Shown piece by piece: positions 40,901 to 48,206 of a stretch of 62,945 nucleotides of DNA. The stretch lies in IMG/VR virus record IMGVR_UViG_3300034257_000004, positions 1 to 62,945 of that record, one strand, 5' to 3'. Each line of letters opens with the position of its first letter. Position 1 is the stretch's first letter. This stretch comes from a virus. Below the pieces are notes generated by a model. It was not told the origin of the DNA, ran no database searches, and worked only from the letters and a program-made list of their open reading frames with translations. A program made the translations under genes and the position numbers.

Positions 40901-42337
40901 TATGCCATGCTTAGCGGCCGTATCTACCTGAGCTGTGGCCAAGGGTTTAATTACCGTTGCGACAGGAGTAGACTGAACAGTTGATGCAGACTTACGTGCA
41001 GACCCCTTTACAACCGCGGGGGACTGAGGTTTGACCCCATATCTACGCTCGAACTCTTTATCGAACGCAGCACGATTAGCAATAGAAGCTGTGAATGCCT
41101 CTACACCTTCTTCGCTACGACCATACTCCTTAACTTTTACACCAGGGAACTTTGCTAAACGTTCGTATGATCTCTCAGCTTCTATAGAACGAGCACCCCT
41201 GGCACCTGTTGGGTCCTCAGAGTACAGACCCTTCATCTTTCTCTCGTGAGACTCTCTGAGTGCTTCCGCGTAGAAACGCCCCCCGTAGCCTTTACCTTGA
41301 TACTGGGTTTTAGCTCTTACTTCATCTACGCTAAGGTACCTGCCCTTTATACCTTGCTCTCTCATCCACGGTGGTATATGAGCTAGATCTAGTCGACCAG
41401 TTACGGCACTCTCGTTGCCTACCTCCAACGTACGTAACGTGGGTGTTCGTTCTATATACTGGGAAGAGGCTAAACGTGAGTCGTAAGGATAACTAGTCTT
41501 ACCTTTAGGCAGAGTCTTAGGTGGTTTGATCGGTCTAGCCCTTACCTTAGCTACTTGAGTCTCTAGGGCCGCAATACCTTCTATCTCTTCTTGGCTGTAG
41601 CCTTCATTGGTCTGTTTAGCTGCTGCTACCGCTCGTAGAAGTCTCTGATTGTCTGTGGGCCGGTTTATAGACCCCGGACCGGCCAGCTTTATCCCGGCTT
41701 GACTCGCGTACGTGTAGATACCCTTGATAGACGTCTTTGAGTCTGGGAACTGCGACTTGACTGCCGCTAGAGTGTCCGCGGCGCTAGTGCCACCCTTGAG
41801 GAGCTGTGTAGCATAGGCTCCTATACCTTGTCCCGCTCTTACGTTCGCCACCTTAGCCTTGGTGTTAGCATTTACGGCAGACGTCTCTCGCTCGATGGCC
41901 AGGGCGGTCTCCCTGGTTGCCGCGGCTACCCTCTTCTCTTCCGCCAGAGTCTCTCGTACGGCGGCGGACCTCTGAGCTCGGATCTTCTGTACTTTGGGTT
42001 GTGTATCAGGAGTCGGCGTACTAGCTAGTGGTTTGTCCTGTGCTACTACCTTCTGGGTCTTGGCTATCTCCTCGCGGAGTTGACGCTCAGTGACCTTACG
42101 TATCTCAAGGATATTCTTCTGCTTCTGCTCCTCGGTAAGAATCTCCGCATCGGCAGCCTTCTTGGCGAAGGCTACCTTCTGACGGTTTACCTCCTCGATG
42201 TCCTTGAGCGAACGTCTGTCTATAGTCTTGCCGCGAAGAGATACCTCCTTCTCTACCCGGTCAAAAGAAGGCCCGTCCATCTCGGCCATGAACTGTAGGA
42301 ACGCAGTGTTCCCTGCTTCTGTGGGTTCGTCTGGCAT
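37958..42337 (-). CDS. Tape measure protein with embedded acetyltransferase-like module
   Basis: This 1459-residue protein sets tail length, roughly 220 nm at 1.5 A per residue. N-terminal coiled coil (40-165). FPxxxT domain copy 1 (171-219). A region of about 300-412 with YQGKGYGGRFYAEAL (346-360), then GLYSED and AERSYERLAKF, resembles GNAT acetyltransferase motif A and its C-terminal part. FPxxxT domain copy 2 (478-526). Gly/Pro linker (537-573). Coiled coil. Hydrophobic Gly/Ala segments (about 690-770). Long helical C terminus. The inserted section looks more AT-rich than the flanks, suggesting later acquisition. Confidence 0.9.
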   Translation of the reverse strand: MPDEPTEAGNTAFLQFMAEMDGPSFDRVEKEVSLRGKTIDRRSLKDIEEVNRQKVAFAKKAADAEILTEEQKQKNILEIRKVTERQLREEIAKTQKVVAQDKPLASTPTPDTQPKVQKIRAQRSAAVRETLAEEKRVAAATRETALAIERETSAVNANTKAKVANVRAGQGIGAYATQLLKGGTSAADTLAAVKSQFPDSKTSIKGIYTYASQAGIKLAGPGSINRPTDNQRLLRAVAAAKQTNEGYSQEEIEGIAALETQVAKVRARPIKPPKTLPKGKTSYPYDSRLASSQYIERTPTLRTLEVGNESAVTGRLDLAHIPPWMREQGIKGRYLSVDEVRAKTQYQGKGYGGRFYAEALRESHERKMKGLYSEDPTGARGARSIEAERSYERLAKFPGVKVKEYGRSEEGVEAFTASIANRAAFDKEFERRYGVKPQSPAVVKGSARKSASTVQSTPVATVIKPLATAQVDTAAKHGIGTFAKDLLRQGVGARDTLNLVLAQFPDAKTTMNSIYTYASEAGVPLAKVAGGSRTPHIGGGSSTGGGGRGGGTGGGGGGDKPPRPPGGPQPPEEDPWKRKKSPEENAEISLQRQRSAALYQLWKQDRAEYERQLIQRVNAAKKFQKEIVRSEEADAKNRAQRENYGYAQESKIRAQMGKDYTKHKGEELALEKRNNAAVLSLQKQRSDALIRIHNKEQQAQRLAANPPKGRQSTGGTGGYARAQGNLAGVSSALGFAGPFIGATGLGSLQSALAAGPAAGAIGGIAVAGLAVAGIVKLVAAANKEQAQLNVTARDTGQSYSEAKANIDTFLGSMIATRMEAAAVALAFGELRLVMGQTFTAGQGEALVKMATARGLSPDTTATALKGLSEGSADAFKELTGLRGDVILEDYARAAGTVTSRLTEMEKAQILTNAAMKESSGYANLAAQRLNTVEAAASSLWNSISSGLAKWGQAFWDQMKFQGPEEVYKREAAAAEANDKISREIALKKIAETKQRMATEKAERDLKKRFMDDERIAAKRTSESFDAIGSTVLESNARQLSLLSAQFKDVADQWDYLEKNKANLSTDTVETMRFQLEDRGAALNVQNREVEDAPYKDAYGKIKELGRTVLGSLNELSQLQLIGESNPYVKLALDADAALQSTQEKFKQFGPEVVAKLQAANLEAAAVSKYQQRITDGMRAVSLEFEATDLAKPFRELTGEMKRSLDVWQAEFKARDQNRNLEREAKLYERGFDPTSVFQRDREQFEYVRSIARDRPSNDTALGRQINKQLNEFVLQQTAGITPGDRFGDPKRRELAQYKAEALRDQILQNEEEVKDVKARAEVSRGAVKQARAQLSELARLSGNAPDNEGARAATRGQFLAITGALPREEMTPDLLKGRIAALQEEAQYTRGQEQRADAAMTATLALRDGLVGTDGKSGMIGQMLQALVSRDRNLLVTITQRYDSYGVEATLGRLPAAQQ
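40760..40906 (-). repeat. FPxxxT domain copy 2 in the tape measure protein
   Basis: Residues 478-526: GIGTFAKDLLRQG, then TLNLVLAQFPDAKTT and IYTYASEAGVPL. It shares the pattern of copy 1 at 41681-41827, the product at 61423 and the product at 6307. It is followed by a Gly/Pro-rich linker. Confidence 0.85.
41102..41440 (-). other. GNAT acetyltransferase-like domain coding segment
   Basis: Residues about 300-412 of the tape measure protein. QYQGKGYGGRFYAEAL fits the (Q/R)xxGxG/A acetyl-CoA loop followed by a helix, and SIEAERSYERLAKFPG fits the conserved C-terminal helix and turn. It sits between two FPxxxT domain copies. The assignment is by motif only and needs structural confirmation. Confidence 0.5.
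41681..41827 (-). repeat. FPxxxT domain copy 1 in the tape measure protein
   Basis: Residues 171-219: GIGAYATQLLKGG, then TLAAVKSQFPDSKTS and IYTYASQAGIKL. It aligns without gaps with copy 2 and with the small early proteins at 61423 and 6307. Confidence 0.85.
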
Positions 42338-42338
42338 G

Positions 42339-42782
42339 CTATCTCCTACTGCCTTTGAGTTCAGCCTCTCGTTCCTTCTGTCTAGCCCGTATCAGACTGT
42401 ACTTTTCGGCCCTTAGTATGCTGACTAAGATGCTGACGGTGGTAGGCCACTCAGGACTATGACCCTTGCCGTCTACCCTCGCGTCTATGGACGCTACCGC
42501 TCCTACGTCCTTCATCAACTTAGCCACGGACCATGGCCAAACGTACGTGTCACCTTCTCCGGGTCTTACATAGTTCCTGGATACTGCTAGGTCCGCGACC
42601 TCTCTCTCTACATCTTCTATCAGCTCCGAGTACATCTGGGTCACCAGACAGTCGGGGCAACCGTGAGCCATGTCGGCCTCGGGCCTGGTGCAGGACGAGG
42701 GACACCCGTCATAGGTGCCATCCAACTCCAACAGCTGCTCGTTGTAACAGGTCAGCTTCCAGGCCGTCACACGGAACAGGTC
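42339..42782 (-). CDS. Tail assembly chaperone, downstream frame (made by +1 frameshift)
   Basis: This is the +1 frame continuation of the gene at 42781. The first frame ends TAT CTT TGA C, and a +1 slip on CTT gives GAC CTG TTC CGT and so enters this open frame exactly. The extension is about 147 residues with a Cys cluster (DGCPSSC, CPDCL near the start) and a helical end. GTG 42770 could start it, but no ribosome site precedes that codon. Position between tube and tape measure genes is the standard place for a frameshifted chaperone pair. Confidence 0.75.
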   Translation of the reverse strand, partial: DLFRVTAWKLTCYNEQLLELDGTYDGCPSSCTRPEADMAHGCPDCLVTQMYSELIEDVEREVADLAVSRNYVRPGEGDTYVWPWSVAKLMKDVGAVASIDARVDGKGHSPEWPTTVSILVSILRAEKYSLIRARQKEREAELKGSRR

Positions 42783-43242
42783 AAAGATAGTCTGGCGACC
42801 GGAGGGAGTACCAGTATTTGTTCATCACGGCTTGGCAGATCATGGCCATGCCCTCAGCCTCATCTTTGTCGTCTCGCATGAGATAGTGTCGTATCACACT
42901 TTCCAGAGACTCTCCGTTGAACTCTGTAGGAAAGTCTGGGAAACCCTCGGGCGGCGTCGTGCTCAGCATGGCGATCATCTGCAGGTTATAGAGATAATAC
43001 TCGGATGGTGTCTGCTCGTCGTCCGGCATCCCCAGGAACTTCTCCTGCATAGCCTGGGCGTCCTTATTCAATTGCACACGCATGTGGAACGTGAACGGGT
43101 TCTCGACGGTCTCGGGATAGAGCGCGGGGAAACCTACCTTGACAGGGAAGGAGTTGCGAGGGATGAATCTCAACACGCTCGGAGGGGTCGCTGTAGCTAG
43201 TGCTTCTTGTTCTGTGTCGTTTTCTTTGCTGGCTGTAGTCAT
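42781..43242 (-). CDS. Tail assembly chaperone, upstream frame
   Basis: It encodes 153 residues from ATG 43242 after AGAGG. It is acidic and helical, with FIPRNSFPVKVGFP and QMIAMLSTTPPEGFP, as usual for the abundant short tail assembly chaperone. The last codons before the stop read CTT TGA C, identical to the RF2 (prfB) +1 frameshift site. The long product would include the downstream frame at 42339. These proteins coat the tape measure protein during tail assembly. Confidence 0.8.
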   Translation of the reverse strand: MTTASKENDTEQEALATATPPSVLRFIPRNSFPVKVGFPALYPETVENPFTFHMRVQLNKDAQAMQEKFLGMPDDEQTPSEYYLYNLQMIAMLSTTPPEGFPDFPTEFNGESLESVIRHYLMRDDKDEAEGMAMICQAVMNKYWYSLRSPDYL

Positions 43243-43302
43243 GTTGTGCCTCTTCTGCGCGCAGAAAGCGCGTCTGTGACCGTTCTGTGTGCTTACGTGT
43301 AA

Positions 43303-43359
43303 CCTACTCAGTGTGTACGGCCGAAGAACGTGTACGACGTACACAAACGCTCCGAGTAG
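43303..43359 (-). promoter_or_regulatory. Palindrome and stem in leader of chaperone genes
   Basis: A perfect 15-bp palindrome, GTGTACG-A-CGTACAC (43330-43344), lies inside an outer stem CTACTC (43303-43308) and GAGTAG (43354-43359). It sits between the 49-residue gene and the chaperone start. It could be a protein-binding site or a folded leader. Confidence 0.5.
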
Positions 43360-43369
43360 ACGTTGTGTT

Positions 43370-43519
43370 CTACCAGGAGAAGCTGAGGATGGCCGCGTTG
43401 ACCACCCGCTGCAAAGCTAGTCGGCTCTCCATAGTATCCCAGGTGTGATTTACCAGCCACCGTCTGATTGCACGGTCCACCCGTGCCTGTAATCTTAAGT
43501 GGGTTTTTATGTCCAGCAT
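43370..43519 (-). CDS. Small basic hypothetical protein
   Basis: It encodes 49 residues from ATG 43519 after GAGAAAGGA. It is helical and basic with two tryptophans (RAIRRWLVNHTW). It is the first gene behind the promoter at 43650, in front of the chaperones. Unknown function. It could be a small tail or regulatory factor. Confidence 0.6.
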   Translation of the reverse strand: MLDIKTHLRLQARVDRAIRRWLVNHTWDTMESRLALQRVVNAAILSFSW

Positions 43520-43554
43520 GACGTGTATCCTTTCTCTAGTACGTAAATAGCAAA

Positions 43555-43604
43555 ACACCCAAGAGGTACCAAGGGAGTTACCCTTGCCACGGACTCTTGG
43601 GTGT
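43555..43604 (-). terminator. Leader hairpin, terminator/attenuator candidate
   Basis: ACACCCAAGA (43555-43564) and TCTTGGGTGT (43595-43604) form a perfect 10-bp stem, with CAAGGG (43570-43575) and CCCTTG (43581-43586) as an inner 6-bp stem. On the leftward RNA the outer stem runs into UUUUG. It lies between the promoter at 43650 and the gene at 43519, so it may attenuate that transcript, and it may also end readthrough from the head genes. Confidence 0.6.
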
Positions 43605-43649
43605 TCCGCAAGTAGGCTAAAAGAACCTGACCTGACATCGACCGAGACA

Positions 43650-43678
43650 AATATAGCGCGAAAGACCGAGTTTGTAAA
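43650..43678 (-). promoter_or_regulatory. Promoter of the tail operon
   Basis: On the minus strand: TTTACA (43673-43678), 17 bp, TATATT (43650-43655). The upstream AAGGGG and the GCGC before the -10 are shared with the promoter at 50845, so the two form a pair with a common, perhaps late, consensus. Confidence 0.8.
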
Positions 43679-43682
43679 CCCC

Positions 43683-44174
43683 TTAATTTTGTACCGGGTA
43701 TACAAGCACCTCCAGCGGATACTCGGTCAGCTGACCGTCGGTGTTTCCTTCCGGTCCCTGAGTAACTAGTTCTAGCTCGTCGTCGGACAGACGGGTCACA
43801 CTGTAATTTGCGACTACACCGGACTTGTTGCCGGGTCTTACCTTGTCGCACGTGATGAACAACCTGCCGACCGGAAAGCCGCCCACGGATGTCGCTATAT
43901 ACCGACCGGTTCCTGAATATGACCAAACGGGCGTCTCTACTAAGTCGCTTCTCAGCACCGAATCTACTGGGGAGTTCTGGTCGGTTTGTGTAAGCAGGAC
44001 ACGATACACCTTCACCGGATCCGTGTGCGGCTCGGGGGGCGGACTGTATGGACCTACCAGCTCTGCCCCCTGTTCGATCAAGCTGACCGCCAACTCGTCC
44101 GACACTATGGCCACACCCGGGAGGTAGGTAAGACCCTCCCGTTGTATAGCCTTCTGTATGTTGACTACCTGCAT
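43683..44174 (-). CDS. Hypothetical virion protein after the tail tube gene
   Basis: It encodes 163 residues. Residues 1-40 form a small domain (VNIQKAIQREGLTYLPG, then a helix). The rest is beta, with SYSGTGRYIATSVGGFPVG and RLFITCDKVRPG. It sits between the tail tube gene and the chaperone promoter, so a structural or tail completion role is likely. No family recognised. Confidence 0.55.
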   Translation of the reverse strand: MQVVNIQKAIQREGLTYLPGVAIVSDELAVSLIEQGAELVGPYSPPPEPHTDPVKVYRVLLTQTDQNSPVDSVLRSDLVETPVWSYSGTGRYIATSVGGFPVGRLFITCDKVRPGNKSGVVANYSVTRLSDDELELVTQGPEGNTDGQLTEYPLEVLVYPVQN

Positions 44175-44186
44175 ATCGAACCTTTC

Positions 44187-45521
44187 TTAGACCGCTACTT
44201 CAAGGAACGGTGTCGACTGTCCCACGAATGCGGACAACGTGAACGGAGTAGTCGCGTCCCCGGGGATCGTCATGTGCTCGATCTGGAGTTCGACCTTGGA
44301 CCGCTTGGCAGTGCCGTCGTACGTTATAGACGGGTTCTTCAGAGATATGCTGGCCTTCGGAAGATCCCATAGTTGACAGTTGCCGGGACGACCTATCCTC
44401 AGTGACATCGGTACCTCTGCTAGCTGCTCACCTAGCTCGAAGATTGGGTCACCTTCCTCGCCCAGTATGCCGAGGTCAAGTGTCCATACACGAGAGTCCG
44501 CACGCTCCAGTCGATGGACGTCCTCGTCCTGTGCAGAGTAAGCGTCGTCGTCTGTGATAAGACCGTTGTTCACGTTCAACTCGAAGTCCTTCCACAGGTT
44601 AGTAGCAGCATAGTCCACGCCGTCTATGATAAGCCCACAGTCCCTGAACCGTGCCGCCCTGAATATTTCACAAGCCGGAACTACGTAACCGGAAGTCACG
44701 ATGTCTACTTCTCCAGAGCCCACCACACCCATACTTGCAGTGATTCTAGGTTGAGCTGCAGACCCTCTGACTACGAACGAGTCCATGACTACGGACTTGT
44801 ATCGCTTCGGTAGACGGGCAGAGTTCCTGAAGCCTGCCACCAGACCGAACGCGGAAGGCTGGTAACCGGTGAGTCTGGATATAGCGTGCATACGTTGAGC
44901 CGCGGCCGTAGTCGCAGTCTGCGTAACCACACCACCCGTAAGACCGGTGTTGTCGATTGCGAATACCAACGAACCGTTAGCTAGGTTGTTCAACAGTGTC
45001 ACAGTCCAAGTGTTAGGTGGACCAGCCGCCAAGATCACGGTGGTATTGCCACGCCCGACCTGAGACAAGTTCTCAATCGCTCGCTTGAAGTCCGCTGCAG
45101 ATACATTCCACGCGAGCCACGGTGTATACTTGGTGAACGCTCCAACTACTACACCTACTCTCCAGAGACCTGCAGTAACGCCAACTCCTCTGGAGAACGT
45201 GGTCACCTGGTTGGCGGGTGTTCCTGTAGGACTAGCTGCCACTGATAGTAGATAAGCAGCATGGATCGTCATAAGGACAGGATCGGCGTCGTAATCCAAG
45301 GTGAACCTCATGATACGACGCAGGAGGTCCTTAGCTACCAAGTCTTCCTGTCGACAGTCGAGTAGACGGTCTATCTCACGGTCTACGTTCGGATAACTGT
45401 CCGAAGTCATAGGCCATGCAGTGTCGAGCGAATCCTCGGGCATCGGCGTATCGAAGTCCGCCTGTATCTTACCTGTGCCGCTAAAGGCGGCCACTAGCTC
45501 GGCTCTTCTTCTAGTCGCCAT
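44187..45521 (-). CDS. Major tail (tube) protein with inserted beta domain
   Basis: This 444-residue protein lies between the head-tail joining genes and the chaperones, the standard place of the tail tube gene. Residues about 105-205 (AADFKRAIENLSQVGRGNT, WTVTLLNNLANGS, NTGLTGGVV) read as an inserted surface domain of a type recurrent in secreted and phage proteins. The C-terminal part (TYDGTAKRSKVELQIEH) fits a tube strand. The insertion would decorate the tail outside. Confidence 0.7.
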   Translation of the reverse strand: MATRRRAELVAAFSGTGKIQADFDTPMPEDSLDTAWPMTSDSYPNVDREIDRLLDCRQEDLVAKDLLRRIMRFTLDYDADPVLMTIHAAYLLSVAASPTGTPANQVTTFSRGVGVTAGLWRVGVVVGAFTKYTPWLAWNVSAADFKRAIENLSQVGRGNTTVILAAGPPNTWTVTLLNNLANGSLVFAIDNTGLTGGVVTQTATTAAAQRMHAISRLTGYQPSAFGLVAGFRNSARLPKRYKSVVMDSFVVRGSAAQPRITASMGVVGSGEVDIVTSGYVVPACEIFRAARFRDCGLIIDGVDYAATNLWKDFELNVNNGLITDDDAYSAQDEDVHRLERADSRVWTLDLGILGEEGDPIFELGEQLAEVPMSLRIGRPGNCQLWDLPKASISLKNPSITYDGTAKRSKVELQIEHMTIPGDATTPFTLSAFVGQSTPFLEVAV

Positions 45522-45786
45522 TATGCTTCACTCCCTTCTCTTTGAACGGCACATAGATACCAGGGAACTGCTCCAGCAACAACGAGGTTGCATCCTTCCT
45601 TTCGGTCTCTTTATGCCTGAGCGAGTAGGGTGTGAACCCTTCGCGCTGTGCCTCTACCGACGGCAAGAAGACCTTGAGCCCCATGCCGATATTTATGTGC
45701 CCTTCCGCGGTGGGAGGGTTTTTGTCGTTCGCCAGCTTGACAGACTTCTTGTCGTCCGTCGGCAGGTCTTTCTGCTCAGTGCTCAT
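45511..45786 (-). CDS. Hypothetical small protein in tail-joining block
   Basis: It encodes 91 residues with a charged N terminus and a C-terminal beta/helix part (SLRHKETERKDATSLLLEQFP). It overlaps the tube gene by 11 bases. Unknown function, perhaps a chaperone or minor head-tail protein. Confidence 0.6.
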   Translation of the reverse strand: MSTEQKDLPTDDKKSVKLANDKNPPTAEGHINIGMGLKVFLPSVEAQREGFTPYSLRHKETERKDATSLLLEQFPGIYVPFKEKGVKHNGD

Positions 45787-45806
45787 GGAACTTCCTCCGT
45801 TGATGT

Positions 45807-46367
45807 TCAGCAGACCCTTAGATCTACTGTTAGTGTGCCGTCTAGTACGACGGCTGTTCCGCCCTGGTCGTCTGCCGGCGCGAACCTAGGACGCGACGGC
45901 GATTGGTAAAACCTATGACTCACTAGATCATCGTCAAGCCCCAGTCCTTGATTGTCGGCCAATATACGCTCGAACCTCATGTTCAGGGCGACTATCTCTT
46001 TGTACGTTCCGACCAGCGGTCTGGCCTGGTACCTATCCCTAAAGCCCATACTTATAACGGTCAGGTACCTTAGGCTGAGGAGTTTGGCTGTCCTAACATG
46101 ACCCGCGTACTCTACAGCGAAGTATCTATGAATCCTGTACTCGTCCTTAGGAGTCTGCGGCTGCGGTACGACGTCAGGGTCTAACACCGTGAATACGTCT
46201 TTGTAATCTGCTTCCTCCTCTACGTACCTGGGCTCCAAGTGAATCACGTTGGCAGAGAACAAGTAGGGTTCTGCAATCCCTAAGAAGATGTCAGCTATAG
46301 CCTGTCGTATCGCTAGCTCAGCGAGTTCTTGTCCCTCGGGGGTCTCATACTCTGTCGGTAGTGGCAT
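45807..46367 (-). CDS. Tail terminator or completion protein candidate
   Basis: This 186-residue alpha/beta protein begins with a helix (ELAELAIRQAIADIFLGI) and a beta region (YRIHRYFAVEYAGHVRTAK). The order connector, completion protein, this gene, tube is the usual position of the tail terminator. The assignment rests on position. Confidence 0.55.
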   Translation of the reverse strand: MPLPTEYETPEGQELAELAIRQAIADIFLGIAEPYLFSANVIHLEPRYVEEEADYKDVFTVLDPDVVPQPQTPKDEYRIHRYFAVEYAGHVRTAKLLSLRYLTVISMGFRDRYQARPLVGTYKEIVALNMRFERILADNQGLGLDDDLVSHRFYQSPSRPRFAPADDQGGTAVVLDGTLTVDLRVC

Positions 46368-46913
46368 CTACTGACCTCCCGTGTTGCCGTGGTTTATTAT
46401 CAGAGCCGCTTTCCACAATGTGTTCTTAACCCCGGTCCGTATCTCAGCATCCCACTCTTCTCTCGTCGATTTGAACGGACGTCTCAGTCTGTCGTTAGGG
46501 TTGGGCATCCCTCGTCGATGTATAGCCCTGGCGACCAGGAAGCTAGTAGCCTCAAGTCGTTTACTATCGGGATTCCAGTACTCGTAGACCCATGCTGCCA
46601 GCATAGACCCAAAACCATACCTCGGGAATACCTTACCTGCCGGAAGTCCTATGTCGTCTATGGCTCCTTGCACCGTAGTAGGTCTTATCGTAAGACCCGC
46701 TCTCTTAGGAGACCTAGTAACCGTGACCTGTATACCTTCCTGCTCTGCACCAGTGTACCTACGCATCTTGCTCCTGATATCCCGTACAAGCGACGGAGCT
46801 ATGTAGTCAAAGTAGTCTGCCACCTGGTCCGCTACCACGACCATCGTACCGGTAGGTCCTTGGACACTCTGTATGTGCGGTCTTATGGTGAATCCCGCTC
46901 GTAAGTTAGGCAT
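46368..46913 (-). CDS. HK97 gp10-like head-tail joining protein candidate
   Basis: In this 181-residue protein, helices containing YIAPSLVRDIRSKMRRYTG and a basic beta section (VTRSPKRAGLTIRP) followed by FGSMLAAWVYEYW suggest a gp10/minor-capsid type tail completion fold. It overlaps the upstream gene by one base. Confidence rests mostly on gene order. Confidence 0.55.
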   Translation of the reverse strand: MPNLRAGFTIRPHIQSVQGPTGTMVVVADQVADYFDYIAPSLVRDIRSKMRRYTGAEQEGIQVTVTRSPKRAGLTIRPTTVQGAIDDIGLPAGKVFPRYGFGSMLAAWVYEYWNPDSKRLEATSFLVARAIHRRGMPNPNDRLRRPFKSTREEWDAEIRTGVKNTLWKAALIINHGNTGGQ

Positions 46914-47344
46914 CAGCTGGGCCCCATGAACTTGCTTCTGAACTTAGTCTTGACCACGGTCAGCGTCCACACTCTAGGCTTTCCACCCTCGGGTCTGTTG
47001 GCAACCTCGGTCTCGTACCTATCGCTTAGTGTCTCTATGAAGCCAAGGAAAGGACCACCCTCTACCCTAGCCACTACGTACTGGAAGGCTTTGACAGCAC
47101 CCATGTAATCATCTAACACCTCCCCAAGTGCTGAGTCCTCAGCTATTGTCAATACCTCTTCGTCCGCGTTCTTGGACTTGCTAGACTTTTTCGGACGGCC
47201 TATACTCCAGAAGTGGTCCAGTCTCTTTAGTTCTTGACCGCTCTTATCATAGAGTATCAGGACATTGATAGGTGTGTCGAAGTCGTATGCTAGCAGCCTC
47301 GCTGTGTCGAGCATGGTACCCTGTATGTCCGCGGATAATGCCAT
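46913..47344 (-). CDS. Head-tail joining region protein
   Basis: This 143-residue protein is beta-rich, with TPINVLILYDKSGQELKRL at the start and VWTLTVVKTKFRSK at the end. It lies inside the connector block. The fold cannot be named with certainty from sequence alone. Confidence 0.55.
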   Translation of the reverse strand: MALSADIQGTMLDTARLLAYDFDTPINVLILYDKSGQELKRLDHFWSIGRPKKSSKSKNADEEVLTIAEDSALGEVLDDYMGAVKAFQYVVARVEGGPFLGFIETLSDRYETEVANRPEGGKPRVWTLTVVKTKFRSKFMGPS

Positions 47345-47347
47345 AGA

Positions 47348-47737
47348 CTACCACCTCACCACTGTCTCTGCTGCTCCACCCTCTGTGCCGAAACCTCCGG
47401 CGAACAGCTTGGGCAGGAAGTCTACCCCGTACAGTACCGCGATTGCGTACTCTATATAGCCCTCCCGATTGTTAAGGGTGTCGAAGTCCCCCTCTTGTGT
47501 CTTACCCTGGGCGTCTACCGGTCCTATCTTGTCGAGCAATACCATCGCCTCGTTAAGTTGCTTCGCGCGAAGCGACGCGTCCACTACCCCGGCTAACCGC
47601 TCTACGAGGTCAGAGAAGTTACCCGAATAGGCCGAGTAGATGCGGGAACCTACCAGGACGGGCAGCCAGAGGCCTCGCTCGTTGTCTGTGAAGGTCCCCG
47701 CATTAAGGGTTATCAGACTGGACTTAGGACTGAGCAC
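47348..47737 (-). CDS. Head-tail connector candidate
   Basis: This 129-residue protein is largely helical in the middle (DLVERLAGVVDASLRAKQLNEA), with a C-terminal Gly/Phe-rich end. The size and position after the capsid genes fit a head completion (connector) protein. Confidence 0.5.
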   Translation of the reverse strand: MLSPKSSLITLNAGTFTDNERGLWLPVLVGSRIYSAYSGNFSDLVERLAGVVDASLRAKQLNEAMVLLDKIGPVDAQGKTQEGDFDTLNNREGYIEYAIAVLYGVDFLPKLFAGGFGTEGGAAETVVRW

Positions 47738-47740
47738 GTG

Positions 47741-48130
47741 TTACTCCTGTGGTTCGACCAACTCACCAGCGTCGTTCTTAGCTACGAAGCCTGCGGGTGG
47801 ATAGTCCTTGAGGTCGTTCCCGTTATTGACCCACTCAGTAGGGGTAGGACCGTCCTCTCTCAACTCATCCGACGGAGTGTTACCCTCGCCTGGATCGTCT
47901 TGCGCCTGCGACCCACCACCGCTGGCTAGCTGCTCGTCCGTCTCCTCTACGTACTCCTTGACCTTACGCGCTCGTCTGAGGTCGGCCTTGATAGCCTTGG
48001 ACTCTCTATCGTCTACGCGTGCCTTGCCCCCGAAGTAAACCTTGTTACCGGGTGTGATAACGGTCCGTGGTATAGTCAGCACGGTCGTCTTCACTCCGTC
48101 CTTTCTTGAAGTGTCGTTTGCAGTCGCCAT
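47741..48130 (-). CDS. Hypothetical protein in head block
   Basis: It encodes 129 residues. A beta N-terminal half (VLTIPRTVITPGNKVYFGG) precedes a charged linker and a disordered acidic tail (GGGSQAQDDPGEGNTP). It directly follows the capsid gene in transcription, where such small accessory proteins are common. Function unknown. Confidence 0.6.
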   Translation of the reverse strand: MATANDTSRKDGVKTTVLTIPRTVITPGNKVYFGGKARVDDRESKAIKADLRRARKVKEYVEETDEQLASGGGSQAQDDPGEGNTPSDELREDGPTPTEWVNNGNDLKDYPPAGFVAKNDAGELVEPQE

Positions 48131-48160
48131 GTCGCTCCTTCCGAAATGTAGTAAGTCCGA

Positions 48161-48184
48161 TAGGCCCGAGTTGCCCCGGGCCTA
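48161..48184 (-). terminator. Hairpin downstream of the capsid gene
   Basis: TAGGCCC (48161-48167) and GGGCCTA (48178-48184) form a 7-bp stem with a 10-base loop, between the capsid gene and the next gene. No U-run follows. It may moderate transcription or protect the capsid mRNA 3' end. Confidence 0.4.
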
Positions 48185-48206
48185 CTGGTACCGTAGAGTA
48201 CGCGCC

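Noticed and set aside
43683-44174. Tail fibre identity for the gene after the tube gene
   Set aside because: Only general beta-strand character is visible; position favours a completion or minor virion protein, so no specific name is given.
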